A DNA stretch of 64,000 nucleotides from Clostridium estertheticum (GCF_011065935.2 NZ_JAAMNH020000001.1:3741001-3805000); one strand, 5' to 3'. Positions 45,829-53,901 are shown, counted from the stretch's first letter. The notes: a model not told the origin generated them from the letters alone. Translations and numbers: made by a program.

Positions 45829-45904
45829 TATTTTAACTTATTTTACTTCATATTTCATCAAACTTCGTTACAATTTGTTTACAAAATACAAGAAAAATTA
45901 ATAG

Positions 45905-46654
45905 CTATAGCTTTGATAGTTTCTTTATAAATTTATATATATATATATATCCTTCCTCTGTTTTTTCCTTTTTAACTTCAGCAGGCATTGCAGTTAAATA
46001 AGCTTTTATTTCCGCCATGGTTGCATAACTTGTACTTTTTTCATCTGCTCCTTGTAAAGATCCCAACCATTTTTTCAAATCAACAGTTTGAACTGCAGTA
46101 GTATCTTTTTCCGAAAGTTTATTTAATATTTTAAGGTCTGCATTTATCATTTCATTGATTTGTGAACTGGTGGAATCATTGCCAATTACTTTAAAATTAA
46201 TTTTAGCATATTCTATTTTATTTGCTTGTAGCTGTTTAGTTATACTATCGATACTATCTTTGGGATAAATACCAAACAAAACTCTAACTGAACTCGCTTC
46301 TTCAATAATAAATGGTGTACCAAAGGTCATTAAACTATTTTTCAAGATCAATGCATTTGCCTTGTTACTAAAAACACCACATTGTATTCCTACATAGTCA
46401 TTAATAATGCTTTCAGAAACTACTTTAGAAGCATCTGCAGGCTCTTTATTTGTTACCTTGTCCTTATCTAAACCTATTTTAGTAGTTTTATCATCTGCGG
46501 CTGCATTTGTACTATTCTTAGGTAATAGTTTGGAAAATATAGTGCCCAGTGCAATTGCTGCTATTATAATTAATATAAAAACCAGCATAAAATTATTTTT
46601 TTTCCTAGGTGGCTTATAATTATATCTAGTATATTTCACTCTAACATCTCCCAA
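45905..46654 (-). CDS. SPOR-domain-like single-pass membrane protein
   Basis: 249 aa. Basic cytoplasmic start (VKYTRYNYKPPRKKNN), one membrane helix (FMLVFILIIIAAIALGTIF), a low-complexity linker, then a region (~85-160) with the SPOR pattern: YVGIQCGVFSNKANALILKN and VRVLFGIYPKDSIDSITKQL. SPOR domains bind denuded septal peptidoglycan. The C-terminus is helical and unknown. It is the common clostridial neighbour of the maf-radC-mre cluster. No enzymatic domain seen. Confidence 0.72.
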   Translation of the reverse strand: MGDVRVKYTRYNYKPPRKKNNFMLVFILIIIAAIALGTIFSKLLPKNSTNAAADDKTTKIGLDKDKVTNKEPADASKVVSESIINDYVGIQCGVFSNKANALILKNSLMTFGTPFIIEEASSVRVLFGIYPKDSIDSITKQLQANKIEYAKINFKVIGNDSTSSQINEMINADLKILNKLSEKDTTAVQTVDLKKWLGSLQGADEKSTSYATMAEIKAYLTAMPAEVKKEKTEEGYIYIYKFIKKLSKL

Positions 46655-46740
46655 CTTAATAAATCCTTATTTAAAATATTATTATTTGAAAGCTAATTTT
46701 AGAATAAAAAAAAGAAAATAAATTAGGCATCTATTAAATA

Positions 46741-46768
46741 AAAAAATCCGACAAGTTCTGTCGGATTA
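46741..46768 (-). terminator. Terminator of the NlpC/P60 gene
   Basis: AATCCGACA/TGTCGGATT stem with a run of T on the minus strand, 9 bp after the stop. Confidence 0.85.
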
Positions 46769-46776
46769 TATAATAT

Positions 46777-47397
46777 CTAATTAAGTATTCTTCTAGCACC
46801 AGCATATCTTGTAGCGTAATAACTTTGACCTAAATTACTCACTGTAACTTTTCTACTTCCTGAGGAGGCATGTATAAACTCTCCATTCCCTACATAAATA
46901 CCAACATGTGATACTGGGCCATCTGTATTAAAGAAAATCAAATCACCTTGTTTTAGGCTGTCTCTAGATACTGAACTTCCTTCACCTATTTGAGCACCTG
47001 TATAATGTGGTAAATCTACCCCAAAAGCATTATAAACATACTTTGTAAAACCTGAACAATCAAAAGATTTAGGTCCCGTAGCTCCCCATACATATGGCTT
47101 TCCAATAAAATCATAGGCATAAGAAATCAAATCGCTTTTGCTACCTGAAACTAATGAGTTCGTTGAAGTTTCACCTCTTGATAATCTTTTTTCTACTTCC
47201 TTTTTCTTTTTTTGCGCACTTCTATCCGGAACTTTAATAACCTTATCTGTTTTGAAAGTTGCAGAGCGAAGAACAACCTGTGTTGGGCCTTTAATGGCCA
47301 CATCCGCTTTCACCATTTCCGTTTTCATACTTGTAAAAAGTCCTATGGTTAGTACAAAAATTGCCATTTTGACTAAGTTAAATTTAAAAATGCTCAT
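46777..47397 (-). CDS. NlpC/P60 family peptidoglycan endopeptidase
   Basis: 206 aa. Signal-type N-terminus (LVKMAIFVLTIGLFTSMKTE), a basic middle, and a C-terminal NlpC/P60 domain with catalytic Cys in FDCSGFTKYVYN, His in VSHVGIYVGNGEFIHAS, and the typical GKPYVWGATGP and QGDLIFF. It cuts D-Glu-dAA type bonds in the wall. No SH3 or LysM targeting domain is attached. The preceding c-di-AMP riboswitch ties it to turgor/wall homeostasis, as seen for many Firmicute NlpC/P60 genes. Confidence 0.92.
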   Translation of the reverse strand: MSIFKFNLVKMAIFVLTIGLFTSMKTEMVKADVAIKGPTQVVLRSATFKTDKVIKVPDRSAQKKKKEVEKRLSRGETSTNSLVSGSKSDLISYAYDFIGKPYVWGATGPKSFDCSGFTKYVYNAFGVDLPHYTGAQIGEGSSVSRDSLKQGDLIFFNTDGPVSHVGIYVGNGEFIHASSGSRKVTVSNLGQSYYATRYAGARRILN

Positions 47398-47411
47398 TAG
47401 ACACCCTCCTA

Positions 47412-47522
47412 AAGCTTCCGAAGTTAGCTGACGGGTTCGGGATGAAGGCTCCCTACTAATAAAATAATTACTATTTTCTAGATTAACCCCATATTTCTTG
47501 GTTCCTCCGTACCTATATATAA
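47412..47522 (-). promoter_or_regulatory. Cyclic di-AMP riboswitch (ydaO-yuaA class)
   Basis: The leader contains the class hallmarks in order on the minus strand: GGTACGGAGGAACCAAG, GGGGTTAATCT, GTAGGGAGCC and CCGAACCCGTCAGCTAACTTCG, followed directly by the AGGAGGGTG ribosome site. This class turns expression off when c-di-AMP is high. The remaining ~230 bp up to 47754 show nothing coding. Confidence 0.9.
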
Positions 47523-47754
47523 ATAGGATTCAGCTTTATTTATTATAAATAATTACCATAGAAATGTCAATAATCTTAATGCCCTTTCAAAATAACTTTA
47601 GAAATGACCTATCTCACCTTCCACCACAATCTACTCTTATACTACTATCTAAGCAGTTACACTATTTAGAAAAGTGTGCCCCCCTTCTAAACGCGCTAAT
47701 TAAACAAATTTCATTAGCAGATTATTTCTGGTGTCTTATTAATATATGTATGCA

Positions 47755-48285
47755 TTATTTGGTTTTATTCATATTCAATTCTTTTTTCAAGATTAATATA
47801 TCCTTGTCTTGGCTATTAATTTCCAAAAAATTACTTGTTACCCTACTTATTTCAAAGTTATTATTTTTCCATATTTTCAGCATACCATTATTATCAGCCG
47901 AAACAAAAGTATAGAAATTGCGTATTCCATAATTTTCATATAAATGTTTTAAAAATTCATTAATAATTGTAGTAGATATATCAAGATCATATAAATTAAA
48001 TTCTATTAAATAACACATAATCCAGACTTCATTTGGATTTTTAAATTCTATTCTACCTTTAATAATTCCTATAAGTTCACCACCACGCATAACTTTAAGA
48101 AAGTACTCTCCCTCACTTACATAATATTCTAAATATCTTTGGTAAAATTCCTTAATACCGTAATCCTGTACAGCATCTTTATTAAACTCCTGTTGACTAT
48201 TAACCCAATTTTCAATTTTAGTAATATCTTCTTTTTCTACACTCATGATGCTAACATCATCAAATACAATATCTATATTAAACAT
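47755..48285 (-). CDS. GNAT-type N-acetyltransferase
   Basis: 176 aa with the GNAT layout: an N-terminal helix, the YFLKVMRGGELIGIIKGRIE strands, a central VWIMCYLIEFNLYDLDISTT that stands where the acetyl-CoA strand and P-loop lie, and the C-terminal NFYTFVSADNNGMLKIWKNN then NFEISRV, a standard GNAT ending. The pyrophosphate-binding R/Q-x-x-G-x-G/A is poorly conserved, so activity is uncertain. AGAGGTG site before the ATG. Target unknown. Confidence 0.7.
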   Translation of the reverse strand: MFNIDIVFDDVSIMSVEKEDITKIENWVNSQQEFNKDAVQDYGIKEFYQRYLEYYVSEGEYFLKVMRGGELIGIIKGRIEFKNPNEVWIMCYLIEFNLYDLDISTTIINEFLKHLYENYGIRNFYTFVSADNNGMLKIWKNNNFEISRVTSNFLEINSQDKDILILKKELNMNKTK

Positions 48286-48304
48286 ATTTACACCTCTTGA
48301 ATAA

Positions 48305-48370
48305 TTAGATTCTATGCTATTAATTAAATCCTATACTAATAATTAAATCCTACGCTAATAATTAATTCTA
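48305..48370. repeat. Short tandem repeat, three ~20-bp units
   Basis: Three imperfect copies of CTATACTAATAATTAAATC upstream of the GNAT gene. They could be slippage-derived, or binding sites in its promoter. Confidence 0.6.
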
Positions 48371-48454
48371 CATTTCCTTTAAATTTCCTTCAATAAAAAA
48401 AAAGTAAATATTACTAATTTTCTATTCTTAATCTCGTAAAATTCCAGATAAAAT

Positions 48455-48486
48455 TTATAACCCTATAAGTTTATATAGGGTTATAA
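48455..48486 (-). terminator. Terminator of the Asn/Met-rich protein gene
   Basis: TTATAACCCTATA/TATAGGGTTATAA perfect 13-bp stem, followed on the minus strand by AT-rich DNA. Confidence 0.7.
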
Positions 48487-48536
48487 AATATATAAGATTT
48501 ATTTAATTGCACCTTATGTTGAACTTAAGATTATTT

Positions 48537-49079
48537 TTATTCCTCACTGTACATAAGTGTCAGTTTAACAATTCTTCTAACTATATCTCTTGCTTCTGCA
48601 TAAGACATACCGCATCTAGTCAAAAGCCTAAATATTGCAGAATTATACCTCTCAATCCTTCTTACAATGGAATCAACATCATTATATTTCTGGTTAAATT
48701 TATTTGGATTATTATAGCCATCTTTAAAGGGATCTTTGTCTCCATACTTATCCATTTGTCTTAGCTCTTCATTCTCATCCCCATACTCTTTCATAGATGC
48801 ATCCCCATACATCATAGCCATTGAATTAAACCCATTCGTGAACATATCTTCGTTAGATTGATTCATGCTCATATTTGGATTCATGTTCATATTTGGATTC
48901 ATTTCAATATTAGGATTTACACCCTGCATGTAACCCATTGGCATTCCCATACTTGGGTTCATACCCATAATCGGCATGGCATTCATTTGCCCATATCCAT
49001 ATATCATAGGTTCAAATGGAATCATTTCATATTCTTCATTTATGTCTATATCCTCAAAGTTTCTATCCTCTAGATTCAT
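48537..49079 (-). CDS. Asn/Met-rich protein of unknown function
   Basis: 180 aa from the second of two adjacent ATGs (49077-49079), six bases after GGGAGG. The acidic N-terminus (LEDRNFEDIDINEEYEMIPF) leads to a Met/Asn/Pro/Gly repeat tract (MGMNPSMGMPMGY; NPNIEMNPNMNMNPNMSMN). The C-terminal ~50 residues are helical and more conserved-looking (DVDSIVRRIERYNSAIFRLL, then TRCGMSYAEARDIVRRIVKL). No signal peptide. Composition recalls spore-coat-associated proteins, but I do not recognise the family. Confidence 0.65.
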   Translation of the reverse strand: MNLEDRNFEDIDINEEYEMIPFEPMIYGYGQMNAMPIMGMNPSMGMPMGYMQGVNPNIEMNPNMNMNPNMSMNQSNEDMFTNGFNSMAMMYGDASMKEYGDENEELRQMDKYGDKDPFKDGYNNPNKFNQKYNDVDSIVRRIERYNSAIFRLLTRCGMSYAEARDIVRRIVKLTLMYSEE

Positions 49080-49270
49080 CATTGCCCTCCCTATTTTCTA
49101 AATTACTAATACATTAACAATTTATGCTAGAGGTGTTGTTTTGATACTAACTTTTACAAAAAAAAAGAAAGGATATATTATCCAACTGCATTTCACATCG
49201 CTAAGTAATACTAATGCTTGTTCAAATGCATTTTACGTAATATACCTTTTCTTTAATGTGTTTAAATGAA

Positions 49271-49300
49271 TAAAGAGGGGTTAATTACTCCCTCTTTATT
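49271..49300 (-). terminator. Terminator of the 40-aa peptide gene
   Basis: TAAAGAGGG(G) / CTCCCTCTTTA stem, 8 bp past the stop codon at 49308. Confidence 0.75.
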
Positions 49301-49307
49301 GTGATTG

Positions 49308-49430
49308 CTACTTTAATCCTCTTACAGGTTTTCTCATGTTACTATCACCATTCATAGTAACAGGATTATTTTCTTTATTTTTAGCTGTTTTTTCCTGTTT
49401 TTCATCAGGATTATTCTTTACATTTTTCAT
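49308..49430 (-). CDS. Small hydrophilic protein (40 aa)
   Basis: Short frame starting MKNVKNNPDEKQEKTAKNKE and ending SNMRKPVRGLK. An AGAGGTG site lies 6 bp before the ATG and a terminator 8 bp after the stop, which together make translation likely despite the length. Very charged, Lys/Asn-rich, probably disordered. Not recognised. It may be the last gene of a transcript from the 49.4-49.8-kb region. Confidence 0.55.
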   Translation of the reverse strand: MKNVKNNPDEKQEKTAKNKENNPVTMNGDSNMRKPVRGLK

Positions 49431-49451
49431 AATTAACACCTCTCTCAGATG

Positions 49452-49559
49452 TTAGTTTTTCCATATTTCTTTTAAAAATTCATCTCTCCCGGATTTAGCT
49501 CTGTCTTCTTTATATTCTTCACTATTTTTGGTAGAAAAGTCTTGATGATAAATTTCTGC
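49452..49559 (-). pseudogene. Peptide methionine sulfoxide reductase A remnant (C-terminal 35 aa)
   Basis: Minus-strand reading AEIYHQDFSTKNSEEYKEDR then AKSGRDEFLKEIWKN ends at a normal stop and matches the C-terminus of MsrA (usual form EYHQDYxxKNPxxYxxYRxxSGRDxFLKxxW). A TAG stands just before it and the rest of msrA is absent. It abuts the 3' end of the structured RNA at 49565. Confidence 0.65.
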
Positions 49560-49564
49560 CTAAT

Positions 49565-49712
49565 AAAAAAAAAGAAGCATTTACGCCTCTCTTGTGAACC
49601 TCACATAATTTAAATCACGTGCTTCTAAAATCACTCTTAGTTTTTCCCACGTCACAGTCCTCGTAACCTACTAACTCTATGGGCGTCTTACTTCGGATAG
49701 TCCCTACCCTAG
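49565..49712 (-). ncRNA. Independently transcribed structured RNA, family unknown
   Basis: About 148 nt with its own signals. Promoter TTGTTT (49742-49747), 17-bp spacer, TACAAT (49719-49724); 3' end in nine T after a GAAGCA...TGCTTC pairing. Predicted pairing: closing stem GAAG+ACGCC with GGCGU+CUUC, and internal hairpins GUUAC/GUGAC (loop GAGGACU), ACGUG/CACGU and UGUGA/UCACA. No open frame of any length and no downstream gene it could control apart from an msrA remnant and a 40-aa gene. I cannot match it to 6S, SRP, tmRNA, RNase P or a riboswitch class that I know. Confidence 0.6.
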
Positions 49713-49756
49713 AATTTTATTGTAGCATTATATAAAAACTAAAACAAAGGTAATTG

Positions 49757-49797
49757 TTGCCACTAACTCATGACTAAAAGTCACGGATTAGTGGCAA
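49757..49797. terminator. Perfect 10-bp inverted repeat
   Basis: TTGCCACTAA / TTAGTGGCAA with an inner TGACT.AAA.GTCA. No T-tract on either side, so it may be a protein-binding palindrome or weak terminator rather than a classical one. Confidence 0.5.
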
Positions 49798-49827
49798 AAC
49801 TTCAAGTATTCAAAAATCATAAAATCT

Positions 49828-49884
49828 TGGTGCGATAGACGGGACTTGAACCCGTATGGTCTCCCACACGCCCCTTAAACGTGC
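49828..49884 (-). pseudogene. Truncated tRNA-Leu 3' segment (distal att site)
   Basis: Identical for 57 bp to the 3' part of the tRNA-Leu at 55846-55927 (CCA, T arm, variable arm, 3' half of the anticodon arm). The D arm and 5' acceptor strand are missing, so it cannot make a tRNA. Confidence 0.92.
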
Positions 49885-50423
49885 CAATGAATCAGCACCT
49901 CGCAACCCTCTGTTTTAGCCGTATTCGGTTAATTTACTCGTAAAACTATCACACGACCTTAGACGTATCTCTTATTTAAATTATACCTTTATTTCAATGT
50001 AAAATCAAGGTGTCATTATCTAGTTCAATGGTACAATCTAAGAGTGTTTGAAATACTCTAGACTATAAATACCAAAGTATCCTTGTCCTGCCGTTACAAG
50101 CCTTGGATACTTATAATTTATATATTCTGATATTCATTCATATCCGTTGATTTCATCGCGAAATAGACCTATTATAAATCATTCTATCGAACGGATGTTC
50201 ACATATCTCCCAATTGCTTCATTCCTCTTTGCCAAGTAAATTTTGTAACAGACTTCACATTTTCTCAACGTGATGGAGGTGTCCATAATCCCTTTTAAGT
50301 ATAGAAAAGAGGGTGTTATATCATATCCCGCGCTATTACCATATATCCTTTTGGTTATACTATTAAATGTTAATTTTAAATTAAGTATTAACCATAATAA
50401 ACAGAAGTCTCTACATGAACATT
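49885..50423. other. Left interior of the tRNA-Leu island, mostly decayed
   Basis: No intact gene. A third, weaker copy of the island promoter lies at 50015-50043 on the minus strand (GATAAT, 17-bp spacer, poor -35), with no gene behind it. A minus-strand frame at 50179-50439 ends in a segment (CEVCYKIYLAKRNEA) that recalls a degraded zinc-binding motif, probably a gene fragment. Confidence 0.5.
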
Positions 50424-51089
50424 TTATATGTAACTCCACATATTAAAAGGCGAATTATACTCTAAACTCCATTCAACCATCTTTTCTTCACAATCCTGGT
50501 CTTTAAACCCAATTTGTATATATAATTGTATTTTAGACCTATCCGTAAATGTGGATGGTAAATCAAACTCACCTGTATCAAACAATTCTTTAACAATATT
50601 ATTTATTTCTGTCGTATCCATATCGAACTTTAAAGGTATAAGATTGAAACTCATTTCTTGGTCAGGAAATATATATGGCGCGATTTTTCTAGAATCATCA
50701 TACATTCCATTATTATATACCCATCTATAGTTTACACTTAAATCCGTTGCTTCACTCTTACCAACATTTTTCAATTGTAATGATACATTCATATACACAT
50801 GGTCATCTTCTTCATTATATTTGAAAATAGTTATACTATCATGTATATATACTTTCGGTGAACTCTCTATTTTGTAGGATAACTGACCAATTTTTCTAAT
50901 TTGTTGGGTTTCACGAAGATAGAAGTATGTTATTACTGCTAATGTTACATTTGAGATAATCAAAATAATATCCCCTAACTTTAATGACTGAATCTGATTG
51001 AATAAAGAACCTATTCTTTCAATGTCCACTTTAAACGTAAGAAGACATAATATAAAAAATATGACCATTGGCATAATAACTTTTTTCAT
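50424..51089 (-). CDS. Island cargo: two-TM protein with Ig-like soluble domain
   Basis: 221 aa from the ATG at 51087-51089 behind GGGGGGAG. Two membrane helices near the N-terminus (IMPMVIFFILCLLTFKV and GDIILIISNVTLAVITYFYL), then an LRETQQIRK linker. The ~150-residue domain contains VYIHDSITIFKYNEE and MNVSLQLKNVGKSEATDLSV, a beta-sandwich pattern found in many small membrane proteins of unknown role near mobile elements. With both termini on the same side, the domain likely faces the cytoplasm. Promoter and leader are homologous to those of the 405-aa gene. I do not recognise a function. Confidence 0.72.
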   Translation of the reverse strand: MKKVIMPMVIFFILCLLTFKVDIERIGSLFNQIQSLKLGDIILIISNVTLAVITYFYLRETQQIRKIGQLSYKIESSPKVYIHDSITIFKYNEEDDHVYMNVSLQLKNVGKSEATDLSVNYRWVYNNGMYDDSRKIAPYIFPDQEMSFNLIPLKFDMDTTEINNIVKELFDTGEFDLPSTFTDRSKIQLYIQIGFKDQDCEEKMVEWSLEYNSPFNMWSYI

Positions 51090-51167
51090 AAAAACTCCCC
51101 CCATTTTTCACCTTTCTATCGCTAAACTATTTAATTGTGTACATTCCCTAACTTACCACATATATTC

Positions 51168-51196
51168 ATTATACAATCAATGGCACAACCTTTCAA
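51168..51196 (-). promoter_or_regulatory. Promoter of the 221-aa island gene
   Basis: TTGAAA (51191-51196), 17-bp spacer, TATAAT (51168-51173). About 90 bp here match 52700-52790 closely. In the rest of 51105-51426 I see no gene. Confidence 0.75.
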
Positions 51197-51369
51197 CTTT
51201 ACTCTCACTTTGCTAACAATGAAAATAATCTACAACTAACTAGATGCTACTATTGGATGTTATCGAGGGATAGTTTCGGTTTTCTCAATCAATTTTATAC
51301 ACAACCTTAAATCTCCTTCAAATAGTTTCTTCATTGTTTGGGGCAGGATAATTAATGTTTTTGACTCAA

Positions 51370-51401
51370 AATAAAAAACAGAAGTTTATCACAAACTTCT
51401 G
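51370..51401 (-). terminator. Terminator of the 405-aa island gene
   Basis: CAGAAGTTT/AAACTTCTG stem, 5-nt loop, followed on the minus strand by a T-rich run. Confidence 0.8.
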
Positions 51402-51426
51402 CCTTCTCTGTTTATCTTATAATATG

Positions 51427-52644
51427 TTAATTAAACGTGCTTAAATATCTAGTAAATACCCATCCTTTAACACATATATTTTCATCATCTGTATATTCTA
51501 TCAATGTCCAATTTCTATCCTTATTTAAAACTCTCACTGATTGTCCAAATTTTAAATTATATATAATCCTAGAATTTGTGGAATTACTAATTCTAACATT
51601 CAAACAATCTGCCTTAACAAATCTATATTCATTTAATGCCATTTTCACATTTGAATCTTGACTCAAATTGATATAAGACTCTTTTATTACTTCCTTTTTT
51701 ATATCCTTTATAATCTTATTTTTATCATTATACATTTCATACTTGCCTTGAATTTCTTGAACCGTAGTATTTATTACTGCCTTTGCATAATCAACATAAT
51801 ATGCATAGATTGGATAAATAAGAAACGTTATTATTAAAAAAACAATTACTGGGTGCTTAGTTTTTATTTTTTGAAGAACGTTTACAGTATTTTCTTCCCA
51901 AGAAATATCACTACTATTACATGAATTGAGTTCATCTATAGTTTCATTTAAATAATCAATTGTTCCATCTTCATTTATTTTCACATTACTGAAGTCTATA
52001 TCCTTAAAATGTTTAAACCAATTGTTTTGATACGGTTTCATCATTGCGCTAATACCTAATGCCTGTGTACTAAGTGCTGAAATCCCACCAATATCTTTGA
52101 ACTGATTGACCCAATTGTTTTGTAACTGAGTCACCTTTCCCACAATTCCCAGTGTTTGTGTAAGTGCTGAAAACATACTATTGTCTAAACCTTTGAACTG
52201 CTTGCCCCAATTGTTTTGCGTCTCTGCTATCACTGCACTTACACCCAATACGGGTGACATACTTGCTGAAATTCTATTGATGTCCTCGAGCTGCTTGCCC
52301 CACCTGCTTTGCATATCTGCTATCACTGCACTTACGCCCGATACCGCTGTCATACTTGCTGAAATTCTATTGATGTCCTTGAACTGATTACCCCACCTGC
52401 TTTGCATATCTGCTATCACTGCACTTACACCCAATACGGGTGTCATACTTGCTGAAATTCTATTGATGTCCTCGAACTGCTTGCCCCACCTGCTTTGCAT
52501 GTCTCCCAACATTGCACTTACGCCCAATAATGGTGTCATACGTGCTGAAATCCCAGCAATGTCTTTGAACTGTTTGTCTAACTTATCAAATTGCTTTTTT
52601 GATGCTTCTTCATTTTCTTCGTCATTCCCCTCTTGATTTCCCAC
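51427..52644 (-). CDS. Island cargo: repeat-TM-SH3 protein
   Basis: 405 aa with an unusual build. The acidic start (MGNQEGNDEENEEASKKQFD) leads into seven tandem units of 31-32 residues (near 24, 55, 86, 117, 148, 180, 211), each with a form like QFEDINRISASMTPVLGVSA and an SRW or NNW. A linker follows, then one membrane helix (~265-285, VIVFLIITFLIYPIYAYYV), then ~50 polar residues, and finally a C-terminal bacterial SH3 domain (~338-402: CLNVRISNSTNSRIIYNLKF, WVFTRYL). Positive residues before the helix and no signal peptide suggest N-inside/C-outside: repeats in the cytoplasm, SH3 at the wall. I know no such family by name. AGGATT-type weak site before the ATG. Confidence 0.8.
   Translation of the reverse strand: MGNQEGNDEENEEASKKQFDKLDKQFKDIAGISARMTPLLGVSAMLGDMQSRWGKQFEDINRISASMTPVLGVSAVIADMQSRWGNQFKDINRISASMTAVSGVSAVIADMQSRWGKQLEDINRISASMSPVLGVSAVIAETQNNWGKQFKGLDNSMFSALTQTLGIVGKVTQLQNNWVNQFKDIGGISALSTQALGISAMMKPYQNNWFKHFKDIDFSNVKINEDGTIDYLNETIDELNSCNSSDISWEENTVNVLQKIKTKHPVIVFLIITFLIYPIYAYYVDYAKAVINTTVQEIQGKYEMYNDKNKIIKDIKKEVIKESYINLSQDSNVKMALNEYRFVKADCLNVRISNSTNSRIIYNLKFGQSVRVLNKDRNWTLIEYTDDENICVKGWVFTRYLSTFN
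52006..52575. repeat. 93-bp tandem repeats inside the 405-aa gene
   Basis: Coding repeats with a 93-bp period (31 codons). The four units nearest the 5' end are almost identical in DNA, the last three divergent, pointing to recent amplification at the 5' side. Confidence 0.85.
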
Positions 52645-52733
52645 TATTTAATCCTCCATTTCATTAGTAATTTACCTATAAAAATAATTTTTCCTCATAT
52701 TCTATTACACAACCGAACATATCACATATATTT

Positions 52734-52762
52734 ATTATACAATTAATGGTACAATCTTACAA
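52734..52762 (-). promoter_or_regulatory. Promoter of the 405-aa island gene
   Basis: TTGTAA (52757-52762), 17-bp spacer, TATAAT (52734-52739), with a leader homologous to the 221-aa gene. The remaining DNA to 53029 shows no gene. Confidence 0.75.
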
Positions 52763-53029
52763 CTTAACTCTCACTTCGCTAAAAATGTTAAATAATCTAC
52801 AGCAGACAATATTTACTACTGTGAGATTTCATGGTGAGTAAGTTCATATCCTCAGTTAATTTTATAAGTACACGTAAATCTTCTTTATAGAATTTCTACT
52901 TTAATATAGCAGTTTTTTCCTGTCCTCTAAATTCTCTATATCATATTAGACCCAGTGTTGGAGGTACTATACTTATATATAGTGTTGGGCATGTAAAAAT
53001 AAGGTGTAAAGTACCCCCCTCGGTATGCC

Positions 53030-53848
53030 TTGGTATCAAATATAACAAACAGGATTATGCCTGTTGTTACAGAATGGCAAAATAGACCACTTGAAAAAAC
53101 ATATTCATTTGTGTTTATGGACGCAATACATTACAAAGTTCGTGATGAAAAACATATTGTAATTAAAGCAGCTTATGTAGTACTAGGTGTAAATATGGAT
53201 GGTGAAAAAGAGGTTCTTGGTATATGGGTAGGAGCAAATGAAAGTAGTAAGTTCTGGCTTTCAGTGCTTAATGACCTTAGAAACGGAGGCGTTCAGGACG
53301 TTTTAGTGTTTTGTATAGATGGCTTAAATGGATTTAAAGAAGCAATAGGATCTGTATATCCCTTTGCAAAGATACAACGTTGCATAATTCATCAATTAAG
53401 AGCAAGCATGAAATATATACCACATAAAGACAAAAAGGCTTTCGCCAAAGACTTAAAGGCAGTTTATAGCGCATTAAACGAGGATGTTACGCTTGAAAAT
53501 CTAATATCTGAAAAGGAAAAATGGGGGAGTAAATATCCAAATGCAATAAAAAGTTGGGAAGATAATTGGGATAACCTTATAACTTTCTTTGTATTCCCAG
53601 ATTATATTCGTAGAATTATATACACCACAAATGCTATAGAAAGTCTTAACAGCCAATTTAGAAAAGTCACAAAAACAAAACTTATATTTCCTAATGACGA
53701 GAGTCTTATGAAAATGCTGTATTTAGCTACTGAAAAGGTGAGTAAAAAATGGACTCGAGTATATTCAAATTGGGATGTGAATGGTAAAATAAAATGGAGA
53801 GATTTAGGCAAACAAAAAAGGAGAGAAATTACCAATATAGTACAATAA
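53030..53848 (+). pseudogene. IS256-family transposase, truncated at both ends
   Basis: Starts inside the protein at MVSNITNRIMPVVTEWQ, matching residue ~139 onward of the full copy at 54081. It retains the catalytic region (FVFMDAIHYKVRD, CIDGLNGFKEAIG, IYTTNAIESLNSQFRKVT). The C-terminus departs after NWDVNGKIKW and ends in an unrelated tail. The first third is absent and the join lies near 53030. About 740 bp are closely similar to 54495-55240. Non-functional. Confidence 0.88.
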
Positions 53849-53901
53849 TACTCCTTGCTCTGATAGAATAAAAGAGTTATTCATCAGAGGGGGAATGTAA
53901 A

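Noticed and set aside
47564..47914. 116-aa plus-strand ORF
   Set aside because: It overlaps the GNAT gene antisense and lacks a ribosome site.
50179..50439. 86-aa minus-strand ORF with a CxxC-like element
   Set aside because: It has no ribosome site and overlaps the stop of the 221-aa gene; at most a fragment of a zinc-binding protein, noted under the island interior.
52006..52575. Regular ~93-bp repeats as a CRISPR array
   Set aside because: The period is three times 31 codons, there are no spacers of unique sequence, and the repeats are in one open reading frame.
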